Source: Leadbetterella sp964563435
Lineage (GTDB): Bacteria > Bacteroidota > Bacteroidia > Cytophagales > Spirosomataceae
DNA length: 64,000 nucleotides
NCBI GenBank assembly: GCA_964563435.1
Contig: CAZLXI010000004.1
Location: 62,001-126,000 of the forward strand
Direction of reading: 5' to 3'
Both the position numbers and the translations under genes were made by a program. This document shows, in pieces, positions 1 to 8,945 of the stretch (positions within the stretch are counted from its first letter, which is position 1; each line of letters opens with the position of its first letter). Below the pieces are notes generated by a model. That model was given only the letters and a program-made list of their open reading frames with translations, searched no databases and was not told the DNA's origin.

Positions 1-1253
1 AACTGCATCAGCAGTTCATTGACCACCATGCCGCCGTCTACTTTCAGCGACTGCAGGGTAATGCCAGCATCTTTTTCCATGGCCTGAAGTACATCCAACG
101 TCTGGTAGGCGGTGGCTTCGAGCACTGCCCGGGCTATATGGCCTTTATTAACAAATCGGGTGAGGCCGGCAATAACCCCGCGGGCGGACGATTCCCAGTA
201 GGGAGCATATAGCCCGGAAAAGGCGGGTACAAAATAGGCACCGCCGTTATCTTCCACGGTTTGGGCAAGGGTTTCAATGTCTTTACTGTTTTTGATGATA
301 CCGAGGTTATCCCGCAGCCATTGCACCAGTGAGCCGGTCACGGCCACGGAGCCCTCCAAGGCATAACGGGCTTTCCGGTCTCCGAAGCGGTAGGCCACTG
401 TGGTGAGAAGCCCGTGCGTGGAGGGCACGATCTTCTCACCGGTATTCAGGAGCATAAAGCAGCCTGTGCCGTAGGTATTTTTGGCCTCGCCCGGTTGAAA
501 GCAGGTCTGCCCTACCAGCGCCGCCTGCTGGTCGCCCAGGATGCCCGAAAGCGGAACTCCCGCCAGCGGCTCCGCCGTGATTTGGGTATAGACCTCTGAG
601 CTCGACCGTATGGAGGGCAGGATAGATTCCGGAATATTCAGCTTTGCGAGGATGTCGGGGTCCCAGTCCAGGGTTTCGAGGTTCATCAGCTGGGTACGGG
701 AGGCGTTAGTGACATCAGTGATATGGAGGGCGCCGCCCGTCAGGTGCCAGACCGTGTAAGTATCCATATTGCCGAAGAGCGCCAGGCCCTGTTCGGCATC
801 TTCCCTTAGGCCCGGAACATTGTCGAGAAGCCAGCAGATCTTCAGGCTGCTGAAATAGGTAGAAACGGGCAGGCCGGTCTTATCCCTGAAATACCCGGAA
901 CCTGTGCTTTTTTCCAGCTCTTCGGCCTTGGCGGCGACCCGGGTATCCTGCCATACCAGCGCATTGTAATAGGGCTTCCCTGTTCTCTTATTCCATATCA
1001 CGGTGGTTTCCCGCTGGTTGGTAATGCCGCAGGCCACGATCTGAGGCAGGCTTATGTTTTTACTTATCCGGGCCTGCGCTATAACCTCCAGCGTGTTTTT
1101 GGCGATCTCCACCGGGTCATGCTCCACCCAGCCGGGCCGGGGAAAGATCTGTCTGTGCTCCTTCTGTGCCATGGAGACGATCTCCCCCTTTTTATTGAAA
1201 AATATACACCGGGTGCTGGTAGTTCCCTGGTCGATGGCTGCTATTACTTTCAT
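1..1253 (-). CDS. glpK: Glycerol kinase, C-terminus beyond window
   Basis: Phosphorylates glycerol with ATP to sn-glycerol 3-phosphate in the cytoplasm (FGGY kinase family). I translated the reverse strand from the ATG at 1253. The N-terminus reads MKVIAAIDQGTTSTR, the first phosphate-binding loop of the family. A GDQQAAL motif lies near residue 237, TYGTGCFML near 261, and VPAFSGLYAPYW further on. About 417 codons are present; family members have about 495-500 residues, so roughly 80 C-terminal residues lie left of the window. No glpF or glpD is visible here. The gene is divergent from the SulP gene, with 138 bp between their starts. Confidence 0.96.
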   Translation of the reverse strand, partial: MKVIAAIDQGTTSTRCIFFNKKGEIVSMAQKEHRQIFPRPGWVEHDPVEIAKNTLEVIAQARISKNISLPQIVACGITNQRETTVIWNKRTGKPYYNALVWQDTRVAAKAEELEKSTGSGYFRDKTGLPVSTYFSSLKICWLLDNVPGLREDAEQGLALFGNMDTYTVWHLTGGALHITDVTNASRTQLMNLETLDWDPDILAKLNIPESILPSIRSSSEVYTQITAEPLAGVPLSGILGDQQAALVGQTCFQPGEAKNTYGTGCFMLLNTGEKIVPSTHGLLTTVAYRFGDRKARYALEGSVAVTGSLVQWLRDNLGIIKNSKDIETLAQTVEDNGGAYFVPAFSGLYAPYWESSARGVIAGLTRFVNKGHIARAVLEATAYQTLDVLQAMEKDAGITLQSLKVDGGMVVNELLMQ

Positions 1254-1391
1254 TTATTTAAGGTCTGATTGGGTAAATATAAATATTTTTTTGATCGGAG
1301 AGGAAGAGTTATTAAAAACAAATTAGAAAGAAACGGGAAAATTGTGTATCTTGTGGAGTTCGGCAAATTATGAAACATTGAACCATAAAAG

Positions 1392-3320
1392 ATGACCACT
1401 CACAGGGAAAAATACCTGACTTTTGAACATATCCGGGGCGATTTTTTTGGCGGGATAACAGCGGGTATAGTAGCCCTGCCGCTGGCGTTGGCTTTTGGCG
1501 AACAGTCGGGTTTAGGGGCGGCAGCCGGGCTTATCGGGGCCATTTTTATCGGCTTTTTCGCTTCGCTTTTTTGTTCTACCCAGCCGCAGATCAGCGGCCC
1601 TACGGCGCCGATGACAGCGGTAAGTGTGGTGGTGATCTCGCAGGTGATACAGGGATTTGACGGAGACGTACAGCGTGCCCTGCCTTCCATCTTCTTTATT
1701 TTCTTTATGGCTGGGCTGCTCCAGGTGGCTCTGGGGATCGTAGGGGTGGGTAAGTATATTAAGTATATTCCTTATCCCGTGGTTTCGGGTTTCATGACCG
1801 GCATCGGGGTGATCATCATTATAACACAGATTTTCCCGCTGCTGGGCTATGTGGCATCGGAAGACCCTCTCCTGCTGGAGAAGAACCGGATCCGGGCGGA
1901 ATCCAAGCTGATGGGGCAGATCTTCCAGGAGCTGAAGTCGGCAGAGCACCTGACCAAGACCGACCTGGCCGTTATAGAAGAGAAGGTACGGCAGGCCCGG
2001 CATATTACGGAAGAAGACATTGTGCGGGAAGCCAAGGCCATATCCAAGGCTCAGGTGAAGTCTACCTGGGGGGTGATCCGGAATATTAACCGCGGGGTTC
2101 AGAATATCAACTGGATGGAGTTCCTGTTTGTGAGCATGACGGTGGCCGTTATCTATGGTTTCCGAAAGGTGCTGGGGTTCCTACCGGAAAGGATAGTGGT
2201 GTTCCGGGCGCTGAAGCAGATCGCTTCCAGCCTGCCCAATACGCTGGTTGCATTGATAGTGGTGACGCTGATCGCCGTTTTGACAGGGGTAAAGCTGAAC
2301 ACCATTTCCGAGATCCCGCAGGGATTCCCGGGATTCCATACCTCTATATTTACGGACTTCAGCTTTCAGGCGATCCGGCCCCATCTGATCGCCATTTTTT
2401 CACTGGCCCTGCTGGGTTCCATCGACTCCCTGCTGACTTCGGTGATCGTAGATAATATGACACATACCCGGCATAACAGCAGCCGGGAGCTGATCTCCCA
2501 GGGTGTGGGCAACAGCATGGCGGCTCTGTTTGGCGGCATACCAGGGGCCAGCGCCACCATCCGTACCCTGTTGAATATGAAAACCGGGGGCAAAACCCGC
2601 CTTTCCGGCATTGTTGCGGCTCTTCTTCTTCTCAGCATACTACTGTTTCTGGCACCTGTGGCTTCGCGGATCCCTTACGCAGTGCTGGCGGGGGTTCTGA
2701 TCACGGTAGGTATTGGAATACTGGACTATAAAGGACTCCGTGCAATTACCAGGATGCCCGCGGGCGACGTCTTCGTCATGTTCCTGGTGATGTTCCTGAC
2801 CATCTTCTGGGATCTGGTGATTGCGGTGGGTGTAGGGCTGATCATTTCCGCATTAATATTTATGAAGAAGATGGGTGAGATCTCCGCCGATAAATCCCAG
2901 ATCAAAAGTCTGGACCAGTTTGAGAATGAGGAGCTTCCGTGGCCTGATGAAGCGGGATTGTCGGTAGGACTACTGAAAAAAGTGTACGTTAAACGATTGG
3001 AGGGGCCTATTTTCTTTGGTTACACCAACGACCTGAAAAACCTGTATAACCAGATTCCCGATAATTCGGAATACATCATTATCCGGATGGACCGGGTTCC
3101 CTACATCGATCAGAGTGGACTCTATGCCCTGGAAGATATTTTTGCAGACCTCAAACGGCAGGGGAAAGAGGTTTTACTCATCGGGTTGCAGGAACAACCC
3201 CGTTACATGATCTCCAGGATCGAGATCATTCCGAATGTTATTCCGCGGGAGCGGGTATTCAAAACATTTAATGAGTCGCTCCGGTGGTTGAATGAGAAGA
3301 TCGGGAAACGAGCTGAATGA
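1392..3320 (+). CDS. SulP-family anion transporter with STAS domain
   Basis: Inner-membrane SulP/SLC26-type carrier, probably for sulfate, bicarbonate or another anion; the substrate cannot be told from sequence. The N-terminal membrane domain carries the family signature SGPTAPM (about residues 68-74) and many hydrophobic segments. The C-terminal STAS domain covers about residues 530-636 and includes a DQSGLYALEDI stretch typical of STAS folds. Unusual: a charged, helix-rich insert of about 85 residues (about 155-240) separates two membrane segments in the first half of the transport domain. No carbonic anhydrase gene is adjacent. At 642 residues it is slightly longer than plain SulP-STAS proteins, which the insert accounts for. 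Confidence 0.93.
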   Translation: MTTHREKYLTFEHIRGDFFGGITAGIVALPLALAFGEQSGLGAAAGLIGAIFIGFFASLFCSTQPQISGPTAPMTAVSVVVISQVIQGFDGDVQRALPSIFFIFFMAGLLQVALGIVGVGKYIKYIPYPVVSGFMTGIGVIIIITQIFPLLGYVASEDPLLLEKNRIRAESKLMGQIFQELKSAEHLTKTDLAVIEEKVRQARHITEEDIVREAKAISKAQVKSTWGVIRNINRGVQNINWMEFLFVSMTVAVIYGFRKVLGFLPERIVVFRALKQIASSLPNTLVALIVVTLIAVLTGVKLNTISEIPQGFPGFHTSIFTDFSFQAIRPHLIAIFSLALLGSIDSLLTSVIVDNMTHTRHNSSRELISQGVGNSMAALFGGIPGASATIRTLLNMKTGGKTRLSGIVAALLLLSILLFLAPVASRIPYAVLAGVLITVGIGILDYKGLRAITRMPAGDVFVMFLVMFLTIFWDLVIAVGVGLIISALIFMKKMGEISADKSQIKSLDQFENEELPWPDEAGLSVGLLKKVYVKRLEGPIFFGYTNDLKNLYNQIPDNSEYIIIRMDRVPYIDQSGLYALEDIFADLKRQGKEVLLIGLQEQPRYMISRIEIIPNVIPRERVFKTFNESLRWLNEKIGKRAE

Positions 3321-3343
3321 CATACTAAAAACAAGAAGAAGTT

Positions 3344-3385
3344 AAGGTAAATTAAAAATCAACGAGCCGTCCTTCAATTTACCTT
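3344..3385. terminator. Inverted repeat between convergent genes
   Basis: Arms AAGGTAAATT (3344-3353) and AATTTACCTT (3376-3385) are perfectly complementary with a 22-nt loop. They lie between the convergent SulP and DUF1080 genes. The stem is AT-rich and weak, so terminator function is a guess. Confidence 0.4.
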
Positions 3386-3464
3386 CTCCGGTGTCAAACC
3401 CTGATTCGTATATCTATACTTAACTCCTTCATGTTTAGAATATACTTCCATTGCGTAATATCAG

Positions 3465-4307
3465 TTAATATTTGCAAAGGATATTGTCTTCTTTCACGAA
3501 GTATGACCGGTAGTTTTTGGCTTTAGGGTCCATGCAGCCTTTCAGGTTGAGTAATTCCACCTTTCGGAATTCCACGGGATGGCTTTCACTTTGCAGCGAG
3601 ATGCTTCCTTCTTTCAGAAGCATACCGTCTGTTTTTACCGAAGGGTCAAAGGGTGATACGTTGCCGCCGCCTATCTGCGGTTGCGTGTATTCCAGCACTT
3701 TTTCACCATTGACATAATGCCGGATCAGGGAATCGCCGAAAACTTCTACTTCTGCGGTCACCCACTGGTCACCGTAATAGGTTTTGGAGGTGGAGTTGAT
3801 GCAATGCCGGGTATCAAGCTTCCCGTTGAAAACCACGTTGGTACCCGGAGTACAGAGGTTGCAGGTGCTTCGTTCGCCCTTTGTCCCGCCGAGCAGCTGA
3901 ACTTCGATGGAAATGGGAAAATCCTGGTCTTTGAGCATAGTACCTGCCGGCTGACCGTGCACCATGATGCCGCTGTTTCGGAATGCCCAGCCCTCGCCTC
4001 CTTTCACCTGGTCGCCTACAAAACGATACTCCGCTCTTACCACATAATAGGAATAAGGGGTTTTGTAGAAAATATGGCCGTAGTTCTGTTTAAATTCTTC
4101 GTACCCGTCATAATTCACCACCAGCTTTTTATCTTTGACCGAGAAGGTGTTGGCATAGTTGTCGTTCAGTTCGTAGCCTTTGATCTTGATGTCCCAGTCT
4201 TTCAGGTCTTTCTGATTGAAAAGGGGTTTCCATTCCTTTTGCGGAGCCGTGATCTGGGCCGAAGCCTGGAAACAAAGGAACATGAGAAGAAGAGAATATC
4301 GGATCAT
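3465..4307 (-). CDS. DUF1080 (3-keto-disaccharide hydrolase-type) secreted protein
   Basis: Exported protein of 280 residues. The signal peptide is MIRYSLLLMFLCFQASAQ. The rest matches the DUF1080 pattern: an opening KEWKPLFNQKDLKDW (family: W..LFNGKDL.GW), a central segment on the native strand and a closing VEFRKVELLNL. DUF1080 is a concanavalin-like beta-sandwich; some members hydrolyse 3-keto-glycosides. Four cysteines cluster in the middle and at the C-terminal tail (GCMDPKAKNY...CKY), which suggests disulfides. It stands alone, convergent with the SulP gene and divergent from the Dabb gene. Substrate unknown. Confidence 0.85.
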   Translation of the reverse strand: MIRYSLLLMFLCFQASAQITAPQKEWKPLFNQKDLKDWDIKIKGYELNDNYANTFSVKDKKLVVNYDGYEEFKQNYGHIFYKTPYSYYVVRAEYRFVGDQVKGGEGWAFRNSGIMVHGQPAGTMLKDQDFPISIEVQLLGGTKGERSTCNLCTPGTNVVFNGKLDTRHCINSTSKTYYGDQWVTAEVEVFGDSLIRHYVNGEKVLEYTQPQIGGGNVSPFDPSVKTDGMLLKEGSISLQSESHPVEFRKVELLNLKGCMDPKAKNYRSYFVKEDNILCKY

Positions 4308-4438
4308 TCGGTATTAAAAGTTTAACAGGACCTGAATATAATGTACACCAGCCCGGAACGGGCGGCTAAAAATAGTAATAATTGGCCGGGATTGTATAAA
4401 ATTTCCTATATTTCCACCCTCAATACCATTTTATAGAT

Positions 4439-4840
4439 ATGAAAAGAAGAAATTTTGTAGGTAACCTGGCCCTGTCGGGAGCTGGTCTGACCGCCCTTCA
4501 GGCCTGTAAAAAAGAGAATGACATGCCTGAAATTAAAGGAATCGTTCATTATGTGCTCTTCTGGTTAAGAGAAGACCTGACCGAACAGGAAAAGGAGAGT
4601 TTTGCAGCTTTTTTTGAAGAGCTGAAGCGTATTCCGGGGATCAAATCGTTGAGTTACGGAAAACCGGCAGCTACCAACCCCCGGCCGGTAGTGGATAACT
4701 CCTTCTCCTACAATCTCATCGTTATATTTGATTCGCTCAAGGATGTGGGGGTTTACGAAAATCACCCTATTCACCTCGAAGCCATTAAGAACTTTTCAAG
4801 CTTCTGGACGAAGGTGGTGGTGCACGATAGCACTTTTTAA
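4439..4840 (+). CDS. Dabb (stress-responsive alpha/beta barrel) domain lipoprotein
   Basis: A 133-residue protein. Its N-terminus has a twin-arginine pattern (MKRRNFVGN) followed by a hydrophobic stretch and a lipobox-like LQAC (Cys23), so it is probably Tat-exported and lipidated. The mature part opens with GIVHYVLFWLREDLTEQEK and ends with ...FWTKVVVHDSTF, the usual pattern of the Dabb ferredoxin-like dimeric barrel. Dabb proteins have varied, mostly unknown roles, so no function is assigned. The stop codon directly abuts the left arm of the long palindrome at 4839-5017. Confidence 0.82.
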   Translation: MKRRNFVGNLALSGAGLTALQACKKENDMPEIKGIVHYVLFWLREDLTEQEKESFAAFFEELKRIPGIKSLSYGKPAATNPRPVVDNSFSYNLIVIFDSLKDVGVYENHPIHLEAIKNFSSFWTKVVVHDSTF

Positions 4841-5017
4841 ACTAACAGTGAATAACGGCTTTGCCTTCTCTTCTTAAACCATATAAGGCGCATTAGACAT
4901 ATTAGATTAACATATATATAAGTTTTTACTTTCCTGTATGGTATCTCTTATATGTCTAATGTGCCTTATATGGTTCAAATAAAAAAGGCAAAGCCGCTTC
5001 TGTTCACTATTAGTTTA
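4839..5017. repeat. Long imperfect palindrome between convergent genes
   Basis: The intergenic space between the Dabb gene and rnhB is almost entirely one imperfect inverted repeat. The left arm (4839-4905) includes CGGCTTTGCC and AACCATATAAGGC, then ATTAGACATAT. The right arm (4949-5017) holds their complements in reverse order. Arms are about 65-69 nt with scattered mismatches, around a centre of about 43 nt. The arms reach both stop codons. It could act as a bidirectional terminator or mRNA end-protection hairpin, or be the remains of a MITE-like element. Confidence 0.75.
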
Positions 5018-5599
5018 CATCCGCACCCGGAACGTCAACCGGTGGTAAGGCGTGTAGCCGTGCTCGAGTATGGCTTTCCGGTGAAAGATGGTGGGGTATC
5101 CTGCGTTTTCTTCCCATCGGTAATGGGGGTATTCGAGGGCCAGATTTTCCATGATCTCGTCGCGGTGGGTTTTGGCCAGCACGGATGCCGCTGCAATTGC
5201 CATAAACCTGGAGTCGCCTTTCACCATACAGGTATGAGGGATCATTGGGTAGGGCGAGAAGCGGTTACCGTCTATCAGCAGATGTTCCGGCCGGCATACC
5301 GGCAGTACGGAGTCTATGGCCCGGTGCATGGCCAGAAAGCTGGCCTGCAGGATGTTGATCCGGTCGATTTCCCCGCTACTGGCGGAGGCTACGGCCCAGG
5401 CCACAGCTACCTGCTCAATTTCTTTGCGAAGTATGTTCCGCTCCTCTTTGGTAAGCTGTTTGGAGTCATTGAGCAGCTCATTCTCATAATCTTTCGGCAG
5501 AATAACGGCAGAAGCTACCACGGGTCCGGCCAGGCAGCCCCGGCCGGCTTCGTCAAGTCCGGCCTCCACACAGGCGTTATTGTAACAGCGAAGCAGCAT
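5015..5599 (-). CDS. rnhB: Ribonuclease HII
   Basis: Endonuclease that cleaves the RNA strand of RNA-DNA hybrids and nicks at single ribonucleotides in DNA; cytoplasmic. 194 residues, typical length. Motifs seen: EAGLDEAGRGCLAGPVV at residues 12-28 with the catalytic Asp-Glu pair, LLIDGNRF around residue 90, and SVLAKTHRDEIM, the family's SVxAKxxRD block. The ATG at 5599 lies 2 nt after the psd stop codon, so psd and rnhB are probably one transcript. The gene ends at the palindrome shared with the Dabb gene. Confidence 0.96.
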   Translation of the reverse strand: MLLRCYNNACVEAGLDEAGRGCLAGPVVASAVILPKDYENELLNDSKQLTKEERNILRKEIEQVAVAWAVASASSGEIDRINILQASFLAMHRAIDSVLPVCRPEHLLIDGNRFSPYPMIPHTCMVKGDSRFMAIAAASVLAKTHRDEIMENLALEYPHYRWEENAGYPTIFHRKAILEHGYTPYHRLTFRVRM

Positions 5600-5601
5600 A
5601 T

Positions 5602-6258
5602 TTACAGTTCAGCGATCACGGTTTCGCCACCGGTAGGCCGGTCGTCGAGTTTAACCCTGATTTTCGCCGTAAGGGGGAGGAAAAGATCAATCCGTGACCC
5701 GAATTTGATAAATCCGAATTCCTGGCCCTGCGTAACTTTTGAGTCTTTGTCTACATACCAGCACAGTCTTCGGGCCAGGGCGCCGGCAATCTGCCGGAAC
5801 AGCACTTCGGTACCGTTCTCGTGCCGGGTGACAATGGTCGTTCTTTCATTTTCCGTGCTGCTCTTGGGATGCCAGGCCACCAGGTACTTCCCGGGGTGAT
5901 ATTTGAAATAGGAAACGATCCCTGAAAGCGGGTTATAGTTGATGTGTACGTTCAGGGGCGACATGAAAATGGAGACCTGTATCCGTCGGTCATGGAAATA
6001 TTCGCTTTCCGTTACTTCTTCTATCACCACTACTTTTCCGTCGGCAGGGGCAATGATGTGCTGTGGGTTTATTGGGGTTTTTCTCGTAGGTTTACGAAAA
6101 AATTGTAATACGATCAGAAATAATACAGCGCTGGCGATCCACAGGAAGGTATGGAGTACCGTGTTGTCGGGAGCAAAGTAGCAAGCCGCTCCGTTGATAA
6201 GGGCCAGTGTCAAAACGGTGACGAGAAGTGTACCCGTACCCTCTTTATGTATAGTCAT
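5602..6258 (-). CDS. psd: Phosphatidylserine decarboxylase proenzyme
   Basis: Makes phosphatidylethanolamine from phosphatidylserine at the inner membrane. 218 residues with two N-terminal hydrophobic segments (about residues 10-28 and 34-52), as in the short PSD-A type. Motifs: APADGKVV around residue 70, SPLNVHINYNP with the conserved His, HPKSSTENERT, and near the C-terminus KFGSRIDLF. The Ser of FGS is the expected self-cleavage site that becomes the pyruvoyl prosthetic group. First gene of a psd-rnhB pair. A divergent promoter is likely shared with the membrane protein gene starting at 6318. Confidence 0.95.
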   Translation of the reverse strand: MTIHKEGTGTLLVTVLTLALINGAACYFAPDNTVLHTFLWIASAVLFLIVLQFFRKPTRKTPINPQHIIAPADGKVVVIEEVTESEYFHDRRIQVSIFMSPLNVHINYNPLSGIVSYFKYHPGKYLVAWHPKSSTENERTTIVTRHENGTEVLFRQIAGALARRLCWYVDKDSKVTQGQEFGFIKFGSRIDLFLPLTAKIRVKLDDRPTGGETVIAEL

Positions 6259-6297
6259 ATTGATATATTAAATTAGCAGTCCCGGCGTTTTACACGA

Positions 6298-6305
6298 CAA
6301 ATATA
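6298..6305 (-). promoter_or_regulatory. Candidate -7 element for psd-rnhB
   Basis: On the minus strand this reads TATATTTG, an exact TAnnTTTG match, 40 nt upstream of the psd start. No clear -33 TTG is seen. Confidence 0.4.
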
Positions 6306-6317
6306 GTAACAGATTTG

Positions 6318-8867
6318 ATGAAAGAAGACCGGTTTTTCTGGAGAACATGGACAAAGCGGGAAAAGACCCTGTTTTTTCCGGGGGTATTACTCGTGACAGC
6401 GCTCTCGGGGTATGCCTTTTGGGGCTGGATAAGCGGGCCGGAGAATATATTCTCCTGGGATGTGGTCACCGAGCTGAAAGAGAAAGCGGTTCATACCCCG
6501 GCGCTGTATTTCGATAAATTTTCCTTTTCTGCCACCACGCCGCTGTGGTACGTGACCGAATCGTACGCACCCTCACCTCTTAAGGTGAGCGGTGTGGCTT
6601 ATACTCTCCTTTTAGGAGGAATGCTGGCCGGCATTTCGCTGATCCTGGCCGGGCTCTCCAGGCTTAGGGGCGTCTGGTTCCTGGCCGGGGCCCTTCTGTT
6701 GGGGGGCGTGCTGTCGTCTTTCCGGCTGGAAAGCATTTTCCTGGCAAACCGAAACTGGCCTTTCCTGGTGGCGTTTGCCCTGGCCGGAGGAGCTTACTTC
6801 CTCACCAACCTGTACGCCAGGAAGCTCGACATCGTGAAAACGAGCCTTATCTGGCTGGCGGTCTGGATCGTTTTTTTAGTGGGGGTAAAAGGGCTGTCGG
6901 TCATTAATGAGCCTTTCCTGTCGGTTTCGGCCTTCGGGGTGACCGGCGCCCTGGTCATTGGATTTATTTTTATTTTCCTGATCTCACATGAGATCCTGGC
7001 GGCCCTGTACGGGCTGGTATCGCTCAATAGCGAGAAAGGGAAAAGCAGTTTAGCCCAGGTGCTGGTGGTAACGGCGGTTTTCCTGGTCAATGCCGTGCTT
7101 ATCTACCTCGAAAATGCCAGACGCATCGACAAAAGCAGCTTTGTGATAGCACCGTTGCTTCTTTATATCCTCAGCCTGATCCTGGGCTTATGGGGGTTCA
7201 GAAACCTGTCGGGCCAGCGAAGTTGGTTTAGCTTTCATGGGGTGGGGGTATGGGTCTATCTCGGGATGGCGCTGGTGACTACTGCCGTGACTGGAATGGC
7301 CTACGCTACGGCCAACACACCGTTGACGGAGTTGCTGGAAGATTATATCAGTATTGCATTTCTATCGGTGGGGCTATGTTTTTTTGTTCATGTGGTCCTT
7401 AACTTCTGGCCCATGATCAAAGCCGGTCTGCCGTTTCACAGGGTGATCTATAAGCCGCCGTTCAGCCACTTTCTCCTGGCCCGCGTGGCAGCCGTGTTTG
7501 TGATCTTCTTTCTTTTTTCCATGAAGAACCGCTTTTCCTGGTTCCAGCTGCGGTCGGGAATCAGTAATGCTGTGGGTGATTTTTATCTGAAAGAAGGCGA
7601 CCTGAAGTCGGCAGAAGCCTATTATAAAAGCGGAGCGAACTATGATCTGAATAACCTGCGTTCGAACCTGTCGCTGGCCTCCATGGCGGAGCAGGCCGGG
7701 GACCGGCTCAGTGCAACGTATTTTTACCAGCAGGCCGGGTTGAAGATCCCCAATACCGTTTCAGTGATTGGGAAAAGCAGGAGCCTCGAGCAGCAGGATA
7801 TGTTCTTTGATGCCGTTTTTGTGTTAAAGGAAGGGATCCGGCAGTTTCCGGATGACCACCGGCTGTATACCAACCTGGTCCGCTTACAGACCAGGGCCGG
7901 GCTCACCGACAGCGTACTGCTGAATCTCGACAGGGCGCTACAGCTCTGTAAGAACTGCGGCCCGGAGAATGTGAACTTCCTGGCCTTCTGGATCGACAAC
8001 GCCCGACCGGAAAAGCTGACGGAAATGCGGGATCTGGCCGGGAAGCCGGAAGGCTACAGCTTCTTGGCCAACCGGGCGGCCATCGACCGCCTGACCGGTG
8101 CGGAAACGGTATTGGAGAAGTTCGGGGTAGCCCCTGACTCGTCACTGGATATGGGCAGGGCCGCCTACCTGCTGAATGCCATGAGTAATGCCTACACACG
8201 CAATGAAGCCGGAATCTCTTCAGGGGCCTTACGGTCATTTCAGGAGAACCGGCTGAACGACCCGCTTTACGAGCAACTGAGCTGGGCCTATGCCCATCAG
8301 AAATACTACCGGGAAAATAAAACTGACGGAATCCGGCAGTTGGCCTCCCTGGCGGAGTCATCGTCTAAACTGGCGCCTTTGTATAATCAGAACCTGGGAC
8401 TCTGGCTGATGCAGGAGGGCGCATACTCGGAAGCGCTGAAAAGGCTGGAGAAGGCCGGAGATACCGCTTCTGTCCGGCTGCTCTCCGGGGCTGGTCTTAA
8501 AGCACAGATCGATGAAAAGCTGAAAACGCAGGCGGAGGACCTTGCCAGTAGTCTTACCCTCGAAAACCGGGAGGAATTACGGAATAAGGCCCCGCTTAAT
8601 CCCTGGTTCCTGGTGAAGGAAGCCGACTTCCTGAGTAAAAACGGCAAAGGTCTGGAAGCCTACAACACCTTATTTTATGCCCTGGAATTTCTTCCGGACT
8701 CACCTGTACTATTGGCGGCCTACATCCGGAAAGCCCTGGATCTCTCCATGACAGAATATGCTGAAGACGCTCTGGTCAGGGCCCGGATGGTGATGAGCGA
8801 TGCGGAGTTCTGGCCCCTGGAGAACCAGGTGGAGGCGGCGAAAAAGCGGGTATCTGATTTTAATTAA
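6318..8867 (+). CDS. Large polytopic membrane protein with TPR-like C-terminal half
   Basis: I do not recognise this family. The 849-residue product has about eleven hydrophobic segments between residues 17 and 405, then a long soluble helical part (about 420-849). That part contains TPR-like helix pairs, for example GDLKSAEAYYKSGANYDLNNLRSNLSLA (residues about 430-457, quoted here only as a position guide to its start GDLKSAEAYYKSG) and similar repeats with A/Y/L spacing to the C-terminus. I chose the ATG at 6318 over the TTG immediately before it. It is a single gene, divergent from psd and followed by an outer-membrane barrel gene. The TPR half may be cytoplasmic or periplasmic; the topology is not decided by the sequence. 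Confidence 0.8.
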   Translation: MKEDRFFWRTWTKREKTLFFPGVLLVTALSGYAFWGWISGPENIFSWDVVTELKEKAVHTPALYFDKFSFSATTPLWYVTESYAPSPLKVSGVAYTLLLGGMLAGISLILAGLSRLRGVWFLAGALLLGGVLSSFRLESIFLANRNWPFLVAFALAGGAYFLTNLYARKLDIVKTSLIWLAVWIVFLVGVKGLSVINEPFLSVSAFGVTGALVIGFIFIFLISHEILAALYGLVSLNSEKGKSSLAQVLVVTAVFLVNAVLIYLENARRIDKSSFVIAPLLLYILSLILGLWGFRNLSGQRSWFSFHGVGVWVYLGMALVTTAVTGMAYATANTPLTELLEDYISIAFLSVGLCFFVHVVLNFWPMIKAGLPFHRVIYKPPFSHFLLARVAAVFVIFFLFSMKNRFSWFQLRSGISNAVGDFYLKEGDLKSAEAYYKSGANYDLNNLRSNLSLASMAEQAGDRLSATYFYQQAGLKIPNTVSVIGKSRSLEQQDMFFDAVFVLKEGIRQFPDDHRLYTNLVRLQTRAGLTDSVLLNLDRALQLCKNCGPENVNFLAFWIDNARPEKLTEMRDLAGKPEGYSFLANRAAIDRLTGAETVLEKFGVAPDSSLDMGRAAYLLNAMSNAYTRNEAGISSGALRSFQENRLNDPLYEQLSWAYAHQKYYRENKTDGIRQLASLAESSSKLAPLYNQNLGLWLMQEGAYSEALKRLEKAGDTASVRLLSGAGLKAQIDEKLKTQAEDLASSLTLENREELRNKAPLNPWFLVKEADFLSKNGKGLEAYNTLFYALEFLPDSPVLLAAYIRKALDLSMTEYAEDALVRARMVMSDAEFWPLENQVEAAKKRVSDFN

Positions 8868-8945
8868 GAAAGCCTTAACAAAGCTTTAACTATAATCATC
8901 GAGACTTCTACCGGTTTTCGGGGTCTAAATTCCTGAAAACCATAA

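Noticed and set aside
4952..5899. Long plus-strand open frame of 315 codons
   Set aside because: It runs antisense to rnhB and psd, whose motifs are unmistakable, and has no recognisable protein pattern.
6701..6706. G6 run in the membrane protein gene as a phase-variable tract
   Set aside because: Six G is common in this window (also near 15955 and 43407), and the frames are intact.
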